A stretch of DNA of 64,000 nt from an uncultured Bacteroidales bacterium (lineage in GTDB: Bacteria > Bacteroidota > Bacteroidia > Bacteroidales > UBA932), in assembly GCA_900318015.1 (NCBI GenBank), contig ONJB01000010.1:39984-103983 (forward strand). Reading direction: 5' to 3'. A program made the position numbers and the translations under genes. This document shows, one piece after another, positions 35,180 to 44,772 of the stretch. Under the pieces are notes generated by a model, which did no database searches, was not told the DNA's origin, and worked only from the letters and a program-made list of their open reading frames with translations. Position 1 is the first letter of the stretch; each line of letters opens with the position of its first letter.

Positions 35180-35209
35180 CGGGCGACCCTCACGGGCCGC
35201 CCGATTTCA
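35180..35209 (+). terminator. SusC2-SusD2 terminator
   Basis: CGGGCG and CGCCCG form a stem (35180-35203) with an inner CC/GG extension, followed by ATTTCATT. It lies 24 nt after the SusD2 stop codon and just before a REP pair. Confidence 0.7.
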
Positions 35210-35216
35210 TTGTATC

Positions 35217-35283
35217 AGATGGCCGATCAGGTCGGCCATGACGGTCGTTCTGTTTCCGTCATTCCCGGCTTGACCGGGAATCT
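35217..35283. repeat. REP pair in inverted orientation
   Basis: Unit 1 (35217-35243) and inverted unit 2 (35257-35283) have the same heads, tails and stems as the pair at 19167-19227, with a different 13-nt spacer. Unit 2 ends at the base before the stop codon of the MG2-like gene on the minus strand. Confidence 0.82.
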
Positions 35284-36951
35284 CTATTCCACCTCGAAGG
35301 AGAATTCCTGATAGACCGGCTTCCCGTCTTCCGTGAAGCCTTCGGCGACGGCCTTGAAACGGCCGGCATAGCCCGGTGTATTGAATTCCAGGCGGTAGTC
35401 GGAACCGGTGTCCAGGTTCAGGATCGGATGCCAGTACAGGAGTTGGCGCAGGTCCTGTCCCTCCCCTTCCGGGACGGCGCCGTTGTAGGCGACCGGGTAG
35501 GCGACGCCCTGGAAATCCACCACCCGCACGCTGGCCGGGAAGTGGAGGGCGGTGACGTAGTTCTTCTTGGTGATGAAGTTCACGATTCCGTGCAGCGGCG
35601 TCCGCCCGCACACGAGCGGCTGGTCGTAAATGTCGATGTCTTCCAGGAGCATCGCGTCGAAACCCAGCAGCAGGTTCAGGTCGCTCAGGAGCACACCGTC
35701 CATCATGACGGCGATGTTGTCCGTCCGGTCACTCCTCCGTTCCAGCGCGTCGGAGTAGGTGAGCAGCAGGGAGGGGACGCCGTGGTCCGTCCGCAAATGG
35801 AGTTCCGGGGTGATTTCAACCAAGATCTCCTTCACCGAATGGAAACGGGTGTAGTCGTCCAGATGGTACCGGCGTGAGGGGATGGACGCCAGCAGGAGGT
35901 CTTCCCGGTGGGTCATGAAAGTGGTGAGCGTGTCGATGCGGCGTGTCTTTTCGGCGCGCAGGGCGGCCTTCCGGGCGTTCAGGTCCGGCCGCAGGGCCGG
36001 ATCCAGCGTCAGTTTGGGCAGGGGACCGGTCTCCGGGAACAGGAACGGGCTCTCGAAGTCGATGTATCCTTCCTGCCGGTCCAGCTGGGAGACCTCGCAC
36101 ACGATTTCCCGGTTTCCATAGATATTGGACGTATAGAAGCGGAGGCGGTCGTCGCCTTCGGCCCTGCCGATGTACAGGTCGGTCGGGGAACCGGCAGCGG
36201 ACAGGGTGGCGAGAGTGAGGTCATCCGCTTTCAAGACCGTCCCCCGGATGCGGGCCGAGATGATTTCCCCGTCATTTTCGACAGACACCGCCCGGGTGGT
36301 GGTAACGGAGGCGGGAAGGGCCTTCAGGAAGCCTGCCGGCGTGTTTTCCCGGCCACCCTCAGGCAAGTCGTCCGCATGGTAGATGGAAAGGCTCACCGAT
36401 GCGGCGGCTCCCCCGTTGTGGAGGTTCAGGACGGCGGACTGTCCTTTCTGGAGGCGGATCCGGGAGGAGAGCTCCAGTTGTCCTTCGGCCACCGGACGTT
36501 CTTCCTGGACCACGGGCGCATTCCCGCTTCCGACGACCACGTTATTGACAACGCGGGCGCGGGAGGTGGTGTTGAAGACCGTCACGAGGCGGGATCCGGC
36601 CAGCCAGGGCGTCCCGTTCTCGGCGGCGTTGACGGCCGTGTAGGCCAGGATGCGGTACGTGCCGGTGGGGGTCGTCACCGGAATCCGGAACGAGCCGGCG
36701 CCGCGGCCCTGCAGCAGGCCGATTTTGGCGGTACAGGCCGTTCCTTCCTCGGAAACGAGTTCCACATAGGAAATGGCGCTGGCGTTCGAATATAGGCCGT
36801 TTTCGTCCAGACAGGTCAGGGAACACCAGACGGCATCGCCGGCCAGATAGGCGCTCCGGTCGGTGGAGACGAAGATGCGCTCCGTGGGCGCCGCCACGGA
36901 CAGGGTCCCGGCGAGGGCCAGGGCAGTCAGGGTCAAGAACATCTTTTTCAT
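35284..36951 (-). CDS. secreted MG2/alpha-2-macroglobulin-like protein of a TonB-receptor operon
   Basis: 555 aa from the ATG at 36951 (MKKMFLTLTALALAGTLSVAA, signal peptide). Residues about 25-130 look like a macroglobulin MG2 domain (ERIFVSTDRSAYLAGDAVWC...GSFRIPVTTPTGTYRILAYT in short: STDRSAYLAGDAVW and PTGTYRILAYT). The middle is beta-rich. Near 430-480 a plug-like segment (DNIAVMMDGVLLSDLNLLLGF and LHGIVNFITKKNY) recalls TonB-receptor plugs. The start overlaps the DUF4249 stop codon by ATGA. It is third in an operon with a TonB receptor and DUF4249 lipoprotein. Probable role in ligand capture at the surface; function not established. Confidence 0.72.
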   Translation of the reverse strand: MKKMFLTLTALALAGTLSVAAPTERIFVSTDRSAYLAGDAVWCSLTCLDENGLYSNASAISYVELVSEEGTACTAKIGLLQGRGAGSFRIPVTTPTGTYRILAYTAVNAAENGTPWLAGSRLVTVFNTTSRARVVNNVVVGSGNAPVVQEERPVAEGQLELSSRIRLQKGQSAVLNLHNGGAAASVSLSIYHADDLPEGGRENTPAGFLKALPASVTTTRAVSVENDGEIISARIRGTVLKADDLTLATLSAAGSPTDLYIGRAEGDDRLRFYTSNIYGNREIVCEVSQLDRQEGYIDFESPFLFPETGPLPKLTLDPALRPDLNARKAALRAEKTRRIDTLTTFMTHREDLLLASIPSRRYHLDDYTRFHSVKEILVEITPELHLRTDHGVPSLLLTYSDALERRSDRTDNIAVMMDGVLLSDLNLLLGFDAMLLEDIDIYDQPLVCGRTPLHGIVNFITKKNYVTALHFPASVRVVDFQGVAYPVAYNGAVPEGEGQDLRQLLYWHPILNLDTGSDYRLEFNTPGYAGRFKAVAEGFTEDGKPVYQEFSFEVE

Positions 36952-38126
36952 TCCGCGTCGTCCCAAAAATCAGGTTTTTTTTGCGTTCCCCCGGCGGCCG
37001 TGCAGTCGTAACAGTACTTCGCGCCCCAGCCGTACGGGCCCATACCCTCTTGTATCTGTTCAGGAAGCAGCTCTTCCAGGGGCAGGAACCCCGTTTCGTA
37101 AAACTCTATGAACTGGTCTTCCTCCGGGTAGAGAAGGGAGTGTGGCCGGGCCAACTGCTGATACCGGCTGTCCAGCCAAGCCCGTTTTTGGACGGTCTGC
37201 GAGAACAGCACATAGCCCAGCACCGTTCGTTCCGGATCGCTTTCGCAACGGAGGTTGCTGGGGAGTTCGCCCGGCGTCGGCGAGAAGAGGTTGTCTCCGG
37301 CGCCGGTATTGGTCTCCAGGTTTTTCAGGAAGCGGTAGGTTTCCTTGGACACGGTCCTCGCCTTGACCGTCACGCAGTAGCGCTTGTGGTTGCGGTCATC
37401 CCTGCGGGAGAACCGCGTGAGCGGCCAGGACGTGACGCCGGACTCGGACATCGCCGTATAATCCACCGGATAGATCTGGTTGTTGTTGCTGCTTTTCCAG
37501 CACCAGTACCGGCTGTAATCCGGATACGTTTCCTCGATGTTCACGCGCGATCCTCGGACGGTGACCGCGAAGCGGGGCACATAATCCGCATGGAATTCCC
37601 AAGTCTCTTCGTACGAGAGCAGGAAATAGCCGGTCGCCGATGCGCCGCCGTCCACGCTGACGTTGACGCTCACCGCCACGTCGTCGGCCGTGAAGTCGAT
37701 CTTCTTGATGACAGGAGGCGCTGCGATATCGCTCCAGTCACTGGCATATTGCGCATCCGGGGTCTTGATGCAAAGCCGGTAGCGCCGGTCGGCGGGCGCA
37801 TTTTCCGTTGCGATGGTATACAGGGCGTTGCCAGGGAAAATAAAATCGTAATACCCGAAATAGGCCGGGTCAGGAACTCCGGGATAGGTCACACCGGTCT
37901 CGTCTTCCACCCAGACTTGAACGCCACTGAGGTCCGGATAGAAAGCATTGTCGCTGGGCCAGACAGAGCGGAGCGTGCTCACCCGGACGGAGGAGACATC
38001 GCCGATGGAAATGTTGGCATCAACCGCCAGGACGCCTTCCGGCGCCTCCTCAAGTTCCGGCGTGTACGGATAGATGCAAGCCGTCGCGCACAGGAATAAG
38101 GCCAATAGGGAAAGGCTCTTTTTCAT
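36948..38126 (-). CDS. DUF4249-family surface lipoprotein
   Basis: 392 aa. Signal and lipobox LLALFLCATACIYPYTPEL. The DUF4249 pattern starts with VLAVDANISIGD and VRVSTLRSVW and includes VWVEDETGVTYPG, YRLCIKTPDAQYASDW and a late VKARTVSKETYRFLKNLETNTGAGDNLFSPTPGELPSN region. DUF4249 proteins are nearly always encoded beside a TonB-dependent receptor, as here (1-nt overlap), and probably act as its surface partner, as SusD does for SusC. No ligand is known. Confidence 0.9.
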   Translation of the reverse strand: MKKSLSLLALFLCATACIYPYTPELEEAPEGVLAVDANISIGDVSSVRVSTLRSVWPSDNAFYPDLSGVQVWVEDETGVTYPGVPDPAYFGYYDFIFPGNALYTIATENAPADRRYRLCIKTPDAQYASDWSDIAAPPVIKKIDFTADDVAVSVNVSVDGGASATGYFLLSYEETWEFHADYVPRFAVTVRGSRVNIEETYPDYSRYWCWKSSNNNQIYPVDYTAMSESGVTSWPLTRFSRRDDRNHKRYCVTVKARTVSKETYRFLKNLETNTGAGDNLFSPTPGELPSNLRCESDPERTVLGYVLFSQTVQKRAWLDSRYQQLARPHSLLYPEEDQFIEFYETGFLPLEELLPEQIQEGMGPYGWGAKYCYDCTAAGGTQKKPDFWDDAE

Positions 38127-41100
38127 CAGAACAGGATGTTAAGGTTGATGTAGGGAATCTGGGTGGCGAAGACGGACAGCAGGTAGCCTTTCGCCACGCT
38201 GGAACCGCCCATGGTCTTGAAGAAGACCGAGTACGGGTTCTTCCGTCCGGTGACGTTGTACACGCCCAGCGTGATGGTCGTATGGAAGGCGGCCTTCAGG
38301 TAATGGCCCGGGTCGATGTTGAAGGCGACGTCGGTCCGGAAATAGTCCGGAATCCGGTATGCGTTGCGTTCGGAATAGGCCATCCGGTAGGTGCCGCCGT
38401 AGAAGTACAGGCCGATGGGCACCGTAACGGGCCGTCCAGTGGAATAGTCCACGTTCACCGAGAAGCTGTAGCGGTGGGTGAGCGCGATGTTCGTCACCAG
38501 CTTGAACTCGTGCGGTTTGTCGTACGGGGCGTTGTACCACCGTCCGTGCGCCAGGGCTTCCAAGCCGCGGTCCCCCATTTCTTTTAAGCGCGCGCGGGAG
38601 TAGCTGTAGGACGCCCAGCCGGTAATCTTGCCGGTGGTCTTGCGGGCCATCAGTTCCACGCCGTACGAGCGTCCCCGCACTTGGACGAGTTCGTCGGCCA
38701 GGTTCGGATTCATGGTCAGGGTGGCGCCGGGCAGGTAATCCAGCGCCCGGTAGGTGTTCTTGTAGTAGGCCTCCAGGGAGAAGTCGATGCCGGTGTTCAG
38801 TTCGGTCCAATAGGCGCCGGCGGCCGTCTGCCAGCCCCAGGTGGGCTTGATCCGGTCGTCGCTCAGTTTCCAGGTGTCCATCGGCGAAACCGCCATCGTG
38901 TTCGAAATCAGATGGATGTTCTGCGACAGGGTGTTCGCGCCGGCCTTGAACGAGATGTTCTCCTCGGGCGAATACTTGAAGGCCAGCCGGACCTCGGGGA
39001 ATCCGTAGAAGGCATGGCCCCGCTGGCCGTAGAAACCCGCCAGGCGGGCGCCGGCCTCCACGGAAAGCTCCTCGGTCGGCTTCCAGGTGTCGGACGCGTA
39101 CAGGGCCGGTTCCAGGGCCATTTCCCGGTCCAGGGCCCGCGCGGCGATCCCGGAGTGGTCGCCATAAGGAACCATCGTGCCCGGGTCCAGGGCATAGCCC
39201 GTCAGATGGACGCCCCAGGACAGCTCGTGCGCGTCGTTCAGCCGCCGTTTGCGGTCGGCCCGGAGGAACGCCTGCCGGATATAGGTGTCCAGGTCGTAGG
39301 CTCCGTATTCCCATTCATGGGCCGAGATCCGGTTGTGGTACTGGTCATAACCGCCGCGGATTTCGAGCCGGCCCTCGGCCGTGCGGTGCTTCCACACGAG
39401 GGAGGCGTTGAGGTTCCCGTACCGGAACGTCGTATCCCCGCCGAAGGAGAAGCGGTCCGTGGCGTAATAACCGTATGCCTGGATGGTGTTGTCATCGTCG
39501 ATGTGGTGGGTAATGCCCAGGTTCGCGTCCGTGAATCCGGCCGTACCGCCGCCGTAGTTGCTTCTCTCCTTCGGGATCCGCTTCAGGATCCAGTCGGAAT
39601 ACGTGGTCCGCGCTCCCGCGATGATGGAGGTCTTCCCCTTGATGATGGGCCCTTCCACGTGCAGGCGGCTCGTCAGGAGGCCGATGCCGGCGGACCCGCC
39701 CCAATGGTCCAGGTTGCCGGTTTTGCTGTCGACCTGCAGGACCGAGGACACCCGGCCGCCGAACTCCGCCGGGATGGAACTCTTGTACAGTTCCACGTTG
39801 TCCACGATGTCGGGGTTGAAGGCGGAGAAGATGCCGAACAGGTGGGACGGGTTGTAGATGGTGTTGCCGTTGAACAGGATCAGGTTCTGGTCGGCGCTGC
39901 CGCCGCGGACATTGAAGCCGCCGGAGGCCTCGCCAACCGTCTTGATGCCCGGAAGCGTGAGGACCGCCTTGATTACGTCGCCCTCACCGAAGGCGGAGGG
40001 GATCTTGTTCACCGTCTTGACGCTCACCTTCTCCACGCCCATCTCCGTATTCCGGTGCTGGGCCATGCTTTCAGCGGAGACGACGGCTTCCTTCAGCATC
40101 GTCACTTTTTCGGTCAGGATGACGTCCAGGCCGCCGTCGGAATGGACTTGGACCCGCAGGGCCAGCTCTTCCTTGCCGTCGGCGCTGAAGTGCAGGACAT
40201 TCTCTCCGACCGGCAGGTTGATGCGATACTGGCCGCGGCGGTCCGTCCGGGTGTAGGTCTTGGTCTCGTCATCGAAGACCAGGACCCCGTACATCGGCTC
40301 GCCGGTTTCGGCTTCCGTCACGGTTCCATGGACCCGGCCCGGCGCGTTCCCTTTGTTCTGTCCCGGGACGCCGACGGTGTAGACCTTGTTCCGGTAGGTG
40401 GCCGTCAGGGGATTGTCCACATACTGTACGATGACGGTGTCCGCCTTGATTTCCTCGAAGTAGCCGTCAGGCAGGCCGCTTCCGGTCCCGGGGAGGTTCG
40501 CTTCCGCGACGCTCCCCCGCGGCGCTCTGGCTTCATGGCTGTGCCAGGTAACGTTTTCCAGGTTGAGCGAGGGCGAACCCGCCGGGGCGGCGAGCCGCCT
40601 TTTCAGGTTTCGCTTACTGATTTTCCGCAGCTGGCCCTTTTCCAGGGCATACAACGTCTCGTTCCGGTAGAAGAAGTTGTGAATCTGCGAGTTATAGTTT
40701 TCGTTATCGCCCCCGATCATGTTCAGGCCGCCGTTGTTTCCGTCGAAGCGGATCTGTTTGTCGACCCGCAGCAGCAGGGGAATCTCTCCGTCCCGAAGGA
40801 CTTCGTAGAACCCCTCCGGCGCATCGGCGTATCCGAGGTAACGCAGATTGACAAAGGTCTTCGGGCCCATGGTGAACCAGGCGACCTGGTTGCGGAAGAC
40901 AACCATGGCGCTGGTGTTCTCCAGCGGCCGGACTTCCAGTTCACCCTGGTAGGCGTCCACGTTCAAGTAGACATTCTTGTACAGCCGCCCGTTGTACATG
41001 ACGTCGCCGGGCTGGAATTCTCTCCGGTCCCAGTAGTACGTGCCGTTGTACTTGTACGGGTAGATTCCCGGCAGCTTTCCTCGAAAGATTCCAGCGTACA

Positions 41101-41185
41101 AGCCTTCCGGATCCTCGCTTTGTGCCACGGCCGTTCCGGCCAGGGAGAGCAGCGACAAAGTAATGAGTATCAGTCGTTTTACCAT
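38126..41185 (-). CDS. TonB-dependent receptor with long N-terminal extension and carboxypeptidase-like domain
   Basis: 1019 aa. Signal peptide MVKRLILITLSLLSLAGTAVAQ. Residues about 30-280 are an extension with motifs such as YYWDRREFQPGDVMYNGRLY and QVAWFTMGPKTFVNLRYLGY. A carboxypeptidase-regulatory-like domain (GTVTEAETGEPMYGVLVFDD, about 285-370), plug (VLTLPGIKTVGEASGGFNVRG, about 410-430; GRVSSVLQV) and barrel follow, ending INLNILF. It should import a ligand bound by the DUF4249 lipoprotein. The start overlaps the end of hflX by 7 nt, so the operon may be read from the hflX promoter. Confidence 0.92.
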   Translation of the reverse strand: MVKRLILITLSLLSLAGTAVAQSEDPEGLYAGIFRGKLPGIYPYKYNGTYYWDRREFQPGDVMYNGRLYKNVYLNVDAYQGELEVRPLENTSAMVVFRNQVAWFTMGPKTFVNLRYLGYADAPEGFYEVLRDGEIPLLLRVDKQIRFDGNNGGLNMIGGDNENYNSQIHNFFYRNETLYALEKGQLRKISKRNLKRRLAAPAGSPSLNLENVTWHSHEARAPRGSVAEANLPGTGSGLPDGYFEEIKADTVIVQYVDNPLTATYRNKVYTVGVPGQNKGNAPGRVHGTVTEAETGEPMYGVLVFDDETKTYTRTDRRGQYRINLPVGENVLHFSADGKEELALRVQVHSDGGLDVILTEKVTMLKEAVVSAESMAQHRNTEMGVEKVSVKTVNKIPSAFGEGDVIKAVLTLPGIKTVGEASGGFNVRGGSADQNLILFNGNTIYNPSHLFGIFSAFNPDIVDNVELYKSSIPAEFGGRVSSVLQVDSKTGNLDHWGGSAGIGLLTSRLHVEGPIIKGKTSIIAGARTTYSDWILKRIPKERSNYGGGTAGFTDANLGITHHIDDDNTIQAYGYYATDRFSFGGDTTFRYGNLNASLVWKHRTAEGRLEIRGGYDQYHNRISAHEWEYGAYDLDTYIRQAFLRADRKRRLNDAHELSWGVHLTGYALDPGTMVPYGDHSGIAARALDREMALEPALYASDTWKPTEELSVEAGARLAGFYGQRGHAFYGFPEVRLAFKYSPEENISFKAGANTLSQNIHLISNTMAVSPMDTWKLSDDRIKPTWGWQTAAGAYWTELNTGIDFSLEAYYKNTYRALDYLPGATLTMNPNLADELVQVRGRSYGVELMARKTTGKITGWASYSYSRARLKEMGDRGLEALAHGRWYNAPYDKPHEFKLVTNIALTHRYSFSVNVDYSTGRPVTVPIGLYFYGGTYRMAYSERNAYRIPDYFRTDVAFNIDPGHYLKAAFHTTITLGVYNVTGRKNPYSVFFKTMGGSSVAKGYLLSVFATQIPYINLNILF

Positions 41186-42363
41186 AAAAAGTTATTGAAC
41201 GGATAGCGGCCGGCATGGATTTCCGCCACCATCTTGTACAGGTCATTCCGCAGTTTGTCGATTCCGATCTTTTCCTTGGCCGAGATGAAGATGCAAGGGG
41301 TCTTTTCCTGGGCGATCCAGCTGTTCTTGAGTTCGTCCAGGGTGCGGTTCTTCGCCTCCTTGGGCGTCAGGGAGAACTCGTCGTAGGGCTCGTAGGTATA
41401 GGCATCGACCTTGTTGAACACCACGAAGACGGGCTTGTTGGCCGCGCCGATGTCCCGGAGCGTCTGTTCCACCACCTGCATCTGTTCCTCGAAGTCCGGA
41501 TGGGAGATGTCCACCACGTGTACGAGGATGTCGGCCTCGCGGACCTCGTCGAGGGTGCTCTTGAACGCTTCAACGAGTTGCGTGGGCAGTTTCCGGATGA
41601 AGCCGACGGTATCGGACAGCAGGAACGGGCAGTTTTCGATGACAACCTTTCGGACCGTCGTGTCCAGGGTGGCGAAGAGCTTGTTCTCCGCGAAGACGTC
41701 GGACTTCGCCAGGAGGTTCATCAGGGTGCTCTTGCCGACGTTTGTATAGCCGACGAGCGCCAGGCGTACCAGGGATCCGCGGTTGCTGCGCTGGGTGGCC
41801 ATCTGCCGGTCCACCTTCTTCAGGTCTTCCTTGAGCTTGGAAATGCGCTGTTTGACGATACGACGGTCCACCTCGATCTGGGTTTCTCCCATACCGCCGC
41901 GGGTACCCATGCCGCCGCGCTGCCGTTCCAAGTGCGTCCACATGCCGGCAAGTCGGGGCAACATGTATTGATAATGAGCAAGTTCCACCTGCATCTTGGC
42001 ATAGGAGGTCTTGGCTCGCTGGGCGAAGATTTCCAGGATCAGGCTGGTCCGGTCAATGACGTCGGAACACTCGATGATCTTTTCGATGTTGCGCTGCTGG
42101 GTGCCGGTGAGCTCGTCGTCGAAGATGACGTACTGGATTTCGTTCTCTTCACAGTATTGCTTGATATCCTGGAGCTTGCCTGTCCCGATGTAAGTGGCCT
42201 TGTCGGGCCGGTCCATCCGCTGCATGAACATCTTGTCGCCGACGGCGCCGGCGGTCTCGGCCAGGAACTGGAGTTCGTCCAGATATTCCTGGACCTTGCG
42301 CTCCCCTCCCTTTTCCAGGACAACGCCTACGAACACTGCTTTTTCTGTCTTGAATTGACTCAT
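41179..42363 (-). CDS. hflX: ribosome-splitting GTPase HflX
   Basis: 394 aa. HflX N-terminal domain (MDRPDKATYIGTGKLQDIKQY and VIFDDELTGTQQRNIEKII), the glycine-rich linker RGGMGTRGGMGETQIEVDRR, then the G domain: G1 GYTNVGKST (about 205-213), G3 DTVGFIRKLP, G4 NKVDAY. C-terminal ISAKEKIGIDKL is G5. HflX binds 50S subunits and splits stalled ribosomes. Divergent from ybeY, with facing promoters. The downstream TonB-receptor start lies within its last codons. Confidence 0.97.
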   Translation of the reverse strand: MSQFKTEKAVFVGVVLEKGGERKVQEYLDELQFLAETAGAVGDKMFMQRMDRPDKATYIGTGKLQDIKQYCEENEIQYVIFDDELTGTQQRNIEKIIECSDVIDRTSLILEIFAQRAKTSYAKMQVELAHYQYMLPRLAGMWTHLERQRGGMGTRGGMGETQIEVDRRIVKQRISKLKEDLKKVDRQMATQRSNRGSLVRLALVGYTNVGKSTLMNLLAKSDVFAENKLFATLDTTVRKVVIENCPFLLSDTVGFIRKLPTQLVEAFKSTLDEVREADILVHVVDISHPDFEEQMQVVEQTLRDIGAANKPVFVVFNKVDAYTYEPYDEFSLTPKEAKNRTLDELKNSWIAQEKTPCIFISAKEKIGIDKLRNDLYKMVAEIHAGRYPFNNFLW

Positions 42364-42393
42364 TCTCTCTTTAAATCACGAACCTATTGTATT

Positions 42394-42426
42394 CTTGCAA
42401 AGATATTTAATTTATTTGTAGATTTG
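42394..42426 (+). promoter_or_regulatory. ybeY promoter
   Basis: CTTG (42394-42397), 21 nt, TAGATTTG (42419-42426), then the ybeY ATG 15 nt later. It faces and overlaps the hflX promoter, so the two may exclude each other. Confidence 0.5.
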
Positions 42427-42432
42427 CACAAA
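42398..42432 (-). promoter_or_regulatory. hflX promoter
   Basis: Minus-strand -7 box TATCTTTG (42398-42405, full consensus) and TTTG at 42429-42432 with 23-nt spacing. It interleaves with the ybeY promoter. Confidence 0.5.
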
Positions 42433-42441
42433 AATTCGGTT

Positions 42442-42861
42442 ATGGTCTCTTATTTCACCGAGGATACGAAATTTACCTTCAAGGAGAAGCGGCTTACCAA
42501 CCGCTGGCTCAAACTGGTTGCCGAAAGCGAGATCCGGCGCCTGGGTGACATTTCCATCATTTTCTGTTCGGACAACTACATCCTGGACGTGAACATGAAG
42601 TACTTGCAGCACGACTACTTCACGGACATCATCACGTTCGACTATTGCGAGGGCGATCGCATCAGCGGCGACCTGTTCATCAGCGTGGATTCCGTCCGGG
42701 AGAACGCGATGTTCTACGGTACCGAATTCGAGAACGAATTGAACCGTGTGATTGTGCATGGTGTCCTGCACTTGATCGGCTACGATGACCATACCAAGGA
42801 GGACATCGCCCAGATGCGGGCCAAGGAGAATTACTACCTTTCTCTCCGGGAGCTCGTATGA
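42442..42861 (+). CDS. ybeY: endoribonuclease YbeY (rRNA maturation)
   Basis: 139 aa from the ATG at 42442 ([17 protein letters not shown]); the open frame extends upstream through antisense hflX and is not coding there. The UPF0054 zinc motif [12 protein letters not shown] (H-x3-H-x5-H) lies near residues 107-118, preceded by [17 protein letters not shown] and [12 protein letters not shown] are further conserved blocks. YbeY takes part in 16S rRNA 3' processing and ribosome quality control. The stop codon overlaps the mnmG ATG (ATGA). Confidence 0.95.
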   Translation: MVSYFTEDTKFTFKEKRLTNRWLKLVAESEIRRLGDISIIFCSDNYILDVNMKYLQHDYFTDIITFDYCEGDRISGDLFISVDSVRENAMFYGTEFENELNRVIVHGVLHLIGYDDHTKEDIAQMRAKENYYLSLRELV

Positions 42862-44717
42862 CCTCCCGCTTCGACATCATCGTCGTCGGCGGCGGACACG
42901 CCGGTTGCGAAGCCGCGATGGCCGCGGCCTCGCTCGGCTCGTCCGTCCTCCTGGTCTCCCCCGACCTGAACGGCTTCGCGAAGATGTCGTGCAATCCCGC
43001 CGTGGGTGGAATTGCCAAAGGACAGATTGTCCGGGAGATTGATGCGCTCGGTGGATGGACTGGCGTGGTCACGGACGCGGCGACGCTCCAGTTCCGGATG
43101 CTGAACCGTTCCAAAGGCCCGGCGATGTGGAGTCCGCGTGCTCAGTGTGACAAACTCGCGTTTTCGCTGAAATGGCGCGAAGTTTTGTTAAGTTGCTCTA
43201 ACTTAAGCATTTACGCGGATTTTGTTGAAAATCTTCTCTTTGAGAATGGCGTTTTGGCGGGCGTCCGTACGATTACCGGGGCAATTTTCAAATCTCAGGC
43301 GGTTATTTTGACTGCCGGGACCTTCCTGAACGGCAAGATGTTCATTGGCCCGCACTCTTTCGAGGGGGGCCGCATTGGCGAGCTCTCGGCCTATCATGTC
43401 TCGGACCAGCTCGCTGCCCTCGGCATTCCGACCGCCCGGATGAAGACAGGCACTCCCCCGCGGATCGATGTCCGCTCGGTGGACCTGTCGAAACTTCCGG
43501 TCCAAGTCGGCGACGACTCCCCTGCCCGCTTCTCTTTCCTGGACATCCCTTCCGCCATTCAGGCCGGCGCTCCGCAAATGGACTGCTACATTCTCCATAC
43601 GAATGAGAAGGTCCATGACATCCTTCGCTCCGGCTTCGATCGTTCTCCGTTGTTTACGGGTTTGATCCACGGACGTGGCCCTCGCTATTGCCCGAGCATC
43701 GAGGATAAGCTCCGCACGTTTGCCGACAAGGATTCGCATCAGTTGTTCCTGGAGCCTGAAGGGCGGAACAATGATGAGTATTATTTGCAGGGATTCTCTT
43801 CCTCGCTGCCCCTGGATGTGCAGTTAGATGCCCTGCATGCGATTCCGGGACTAGAGAACTGTGTGGTCTTCAAGCCTGCCTATGCGGTTGAATATGACTA
43901 CTTCGATCCGCAGTATCTGAACTATTCCCTGGAATCTCGCGTGGTTGACAGTCTGTTCCTGGCCGGTCAAGTCAATGGAACGACGGGTTATGAGGAAGCT
44001 GCTGCGCAGGGTCTGATGGCGGGAATCAATGCGCATCGGAAACTGAAAGGAGAGGATCCTTTCGTCTTGAGAAGGGACCAGGCTTACATTGGCGTGCTGA
44101 TCGATGACTTGATCAATAAGGGAGTCGATGAGCCTTATCGGATGTTTACCTCGCGGGCGGAATATCGCATTCTTCTGCGTCAGGACAATGCTGATTTCCG
44201 TCTTACAGAGCTTTCGCATGAGATTGGATTGGCTTCTGAAAAACGCTATGCGGCGGTTTGCAGGAAGAAGGAACAGGTTTCCGAGCTTCAGGAGTACTGC
44301 GAATCCAAGAAGGTTCGTGCCGATGTTGTGAACGATTATCTGGAATCTGTGGACTCTGCTCCCCTCTCCGATTCTCGAAAACTCGCCGAGTTGGTCGCAC
44401 GCCCCGAACTGTCGTTACCCGACCTCCTGGAAATTGTTCCACATGGAACATTTTCTCCGGAAGTGATTGAATCTGTCGAGATTGGTATCAAGTACGCCGG
44501 TTACATTGAGCGCGAAAAACAGCAGGCCGAAAAGAACAATCGTTTGGAATACATCAAGATTCCGGCCGACTTCGACTTTGACAAAGTCCAGAGTCTCTCG
44601 ATCGAATGCCGCCAGAAACTGAAGCGCTATCGTCCTGCCACCATCGCCCAAGCCTCCCGCATCTCCGGCATCTCCCCCGCCGATATCTCTGTCCTGCTCG
44701 TTTATTTCGGCAGATAG
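42858..44717 (+). CDS. mnmG: tRNA uridine-34 carboxymethylaminomethyl-modifying enzyme MnmG (GidA)
   Basis: 619 aa, full length. FAD-binding [17 protein letters not shown] near residues 11-27, [23 protein letters not shown] (about 46-68) and [11 protein letters not shown] are MnmG signatures, and PVHVFQ-like substrate contacts appear as [18 protein letters not shown]. The C-terminal helical domain ends [19 protein letters not shown]. With MnmE it modifies the wobble uridine of several tRNAs. One parS-like palindrome lies inside it (44436-44449, read as IVPHGTF) and another just after the stop codon. Codons from about 43.2 to 44.4 kb look more AT-rich than in neighbouring genes. Confidence 0.97.
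   Translation: MTSRFDIIVVGGGHAGCEAAMAAASLGSSVLLVSPDLNGFAKMSCNPAVGGIAKGQIVREIDALGGWTGVVTDAATLQFRMLNRSKGPAMWSPRAQCDKLAFSLKWREVLLSCSNLSIYADFVENLLFENGVLAGVRTITGAIFKSQAVILTAGTFLNGKMFIGPHSFEGGRIGELSAYHVSDQLAALGIPTARMKTGTPPRIDVRSVDLSKLPVQVGDDSPARFSFLDIPSAIQAGAPQMDCYILHTNEKVHDILRSGFDRSPLFTGLIHGRGPRYCPSIEDKLRTFADKDSHQLFLEPEGRNNDEYYLQGFSSSLPLDVQLDALHAIPGLENCVVFKPAYAVEYDYFDPQYLNYSLESRVVDSLFLAGQVNGTTGYEEAAAQGLMAGINAHRKLKGEDPFVLRRDQAYIGVLIDDLINKGVDEPYRMFTSRAEYRILLRQDNADFRLTELSHEIGLASEKRYAAVCRKKEQVSELQEYCESKKVRADVVNDYLESVDSAPLSDSRKLAELVARPELSLPDLLEIVPHGTFSPEVIESVEIGIKYAGYIEREKQQAEKNNRLEYIKIPADFDFDKVQSLSIECRQKLKRYRPATIAQASRISGISPADISVLLVYFGR
44435..44450. other. parS-like palindrome within mnmG
   Basis: TGTTCCACATGGAACA, a perfect 16-bp palindrome. 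It differs from the widespread ParB-binding form TGTTCCACGTGGAACA at one central base. It is translated in frame in mnmG. Confidence 0.55.
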
Positions 44718-44728
44718 CTGTCGTCTTT

Positions 44729-44744
44729 TGTTCCACGTGGAACT
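44729..44744. other. parS site downstream of mnmG
   Basis: GTTCCACGTGGAAC (44730-44743) is a perfect 14-bp palindrome with the CACGTG core, matching the chromosomal parS consensus TGTTnCACGTGnAACA except for the last base. It lies 12 nt after the mnmG stop codon. Confidence 0.68.
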
Positions 44745-44772
44745 TTTTCGCGGCCTCCGTTCGTGCAACTCT

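Noticed and set aside
41215-42441. Long upstream extension of the ybeY frame
   Set aside because: It is antisense to hflX; YbeY starts at 42442, just after its promoter.
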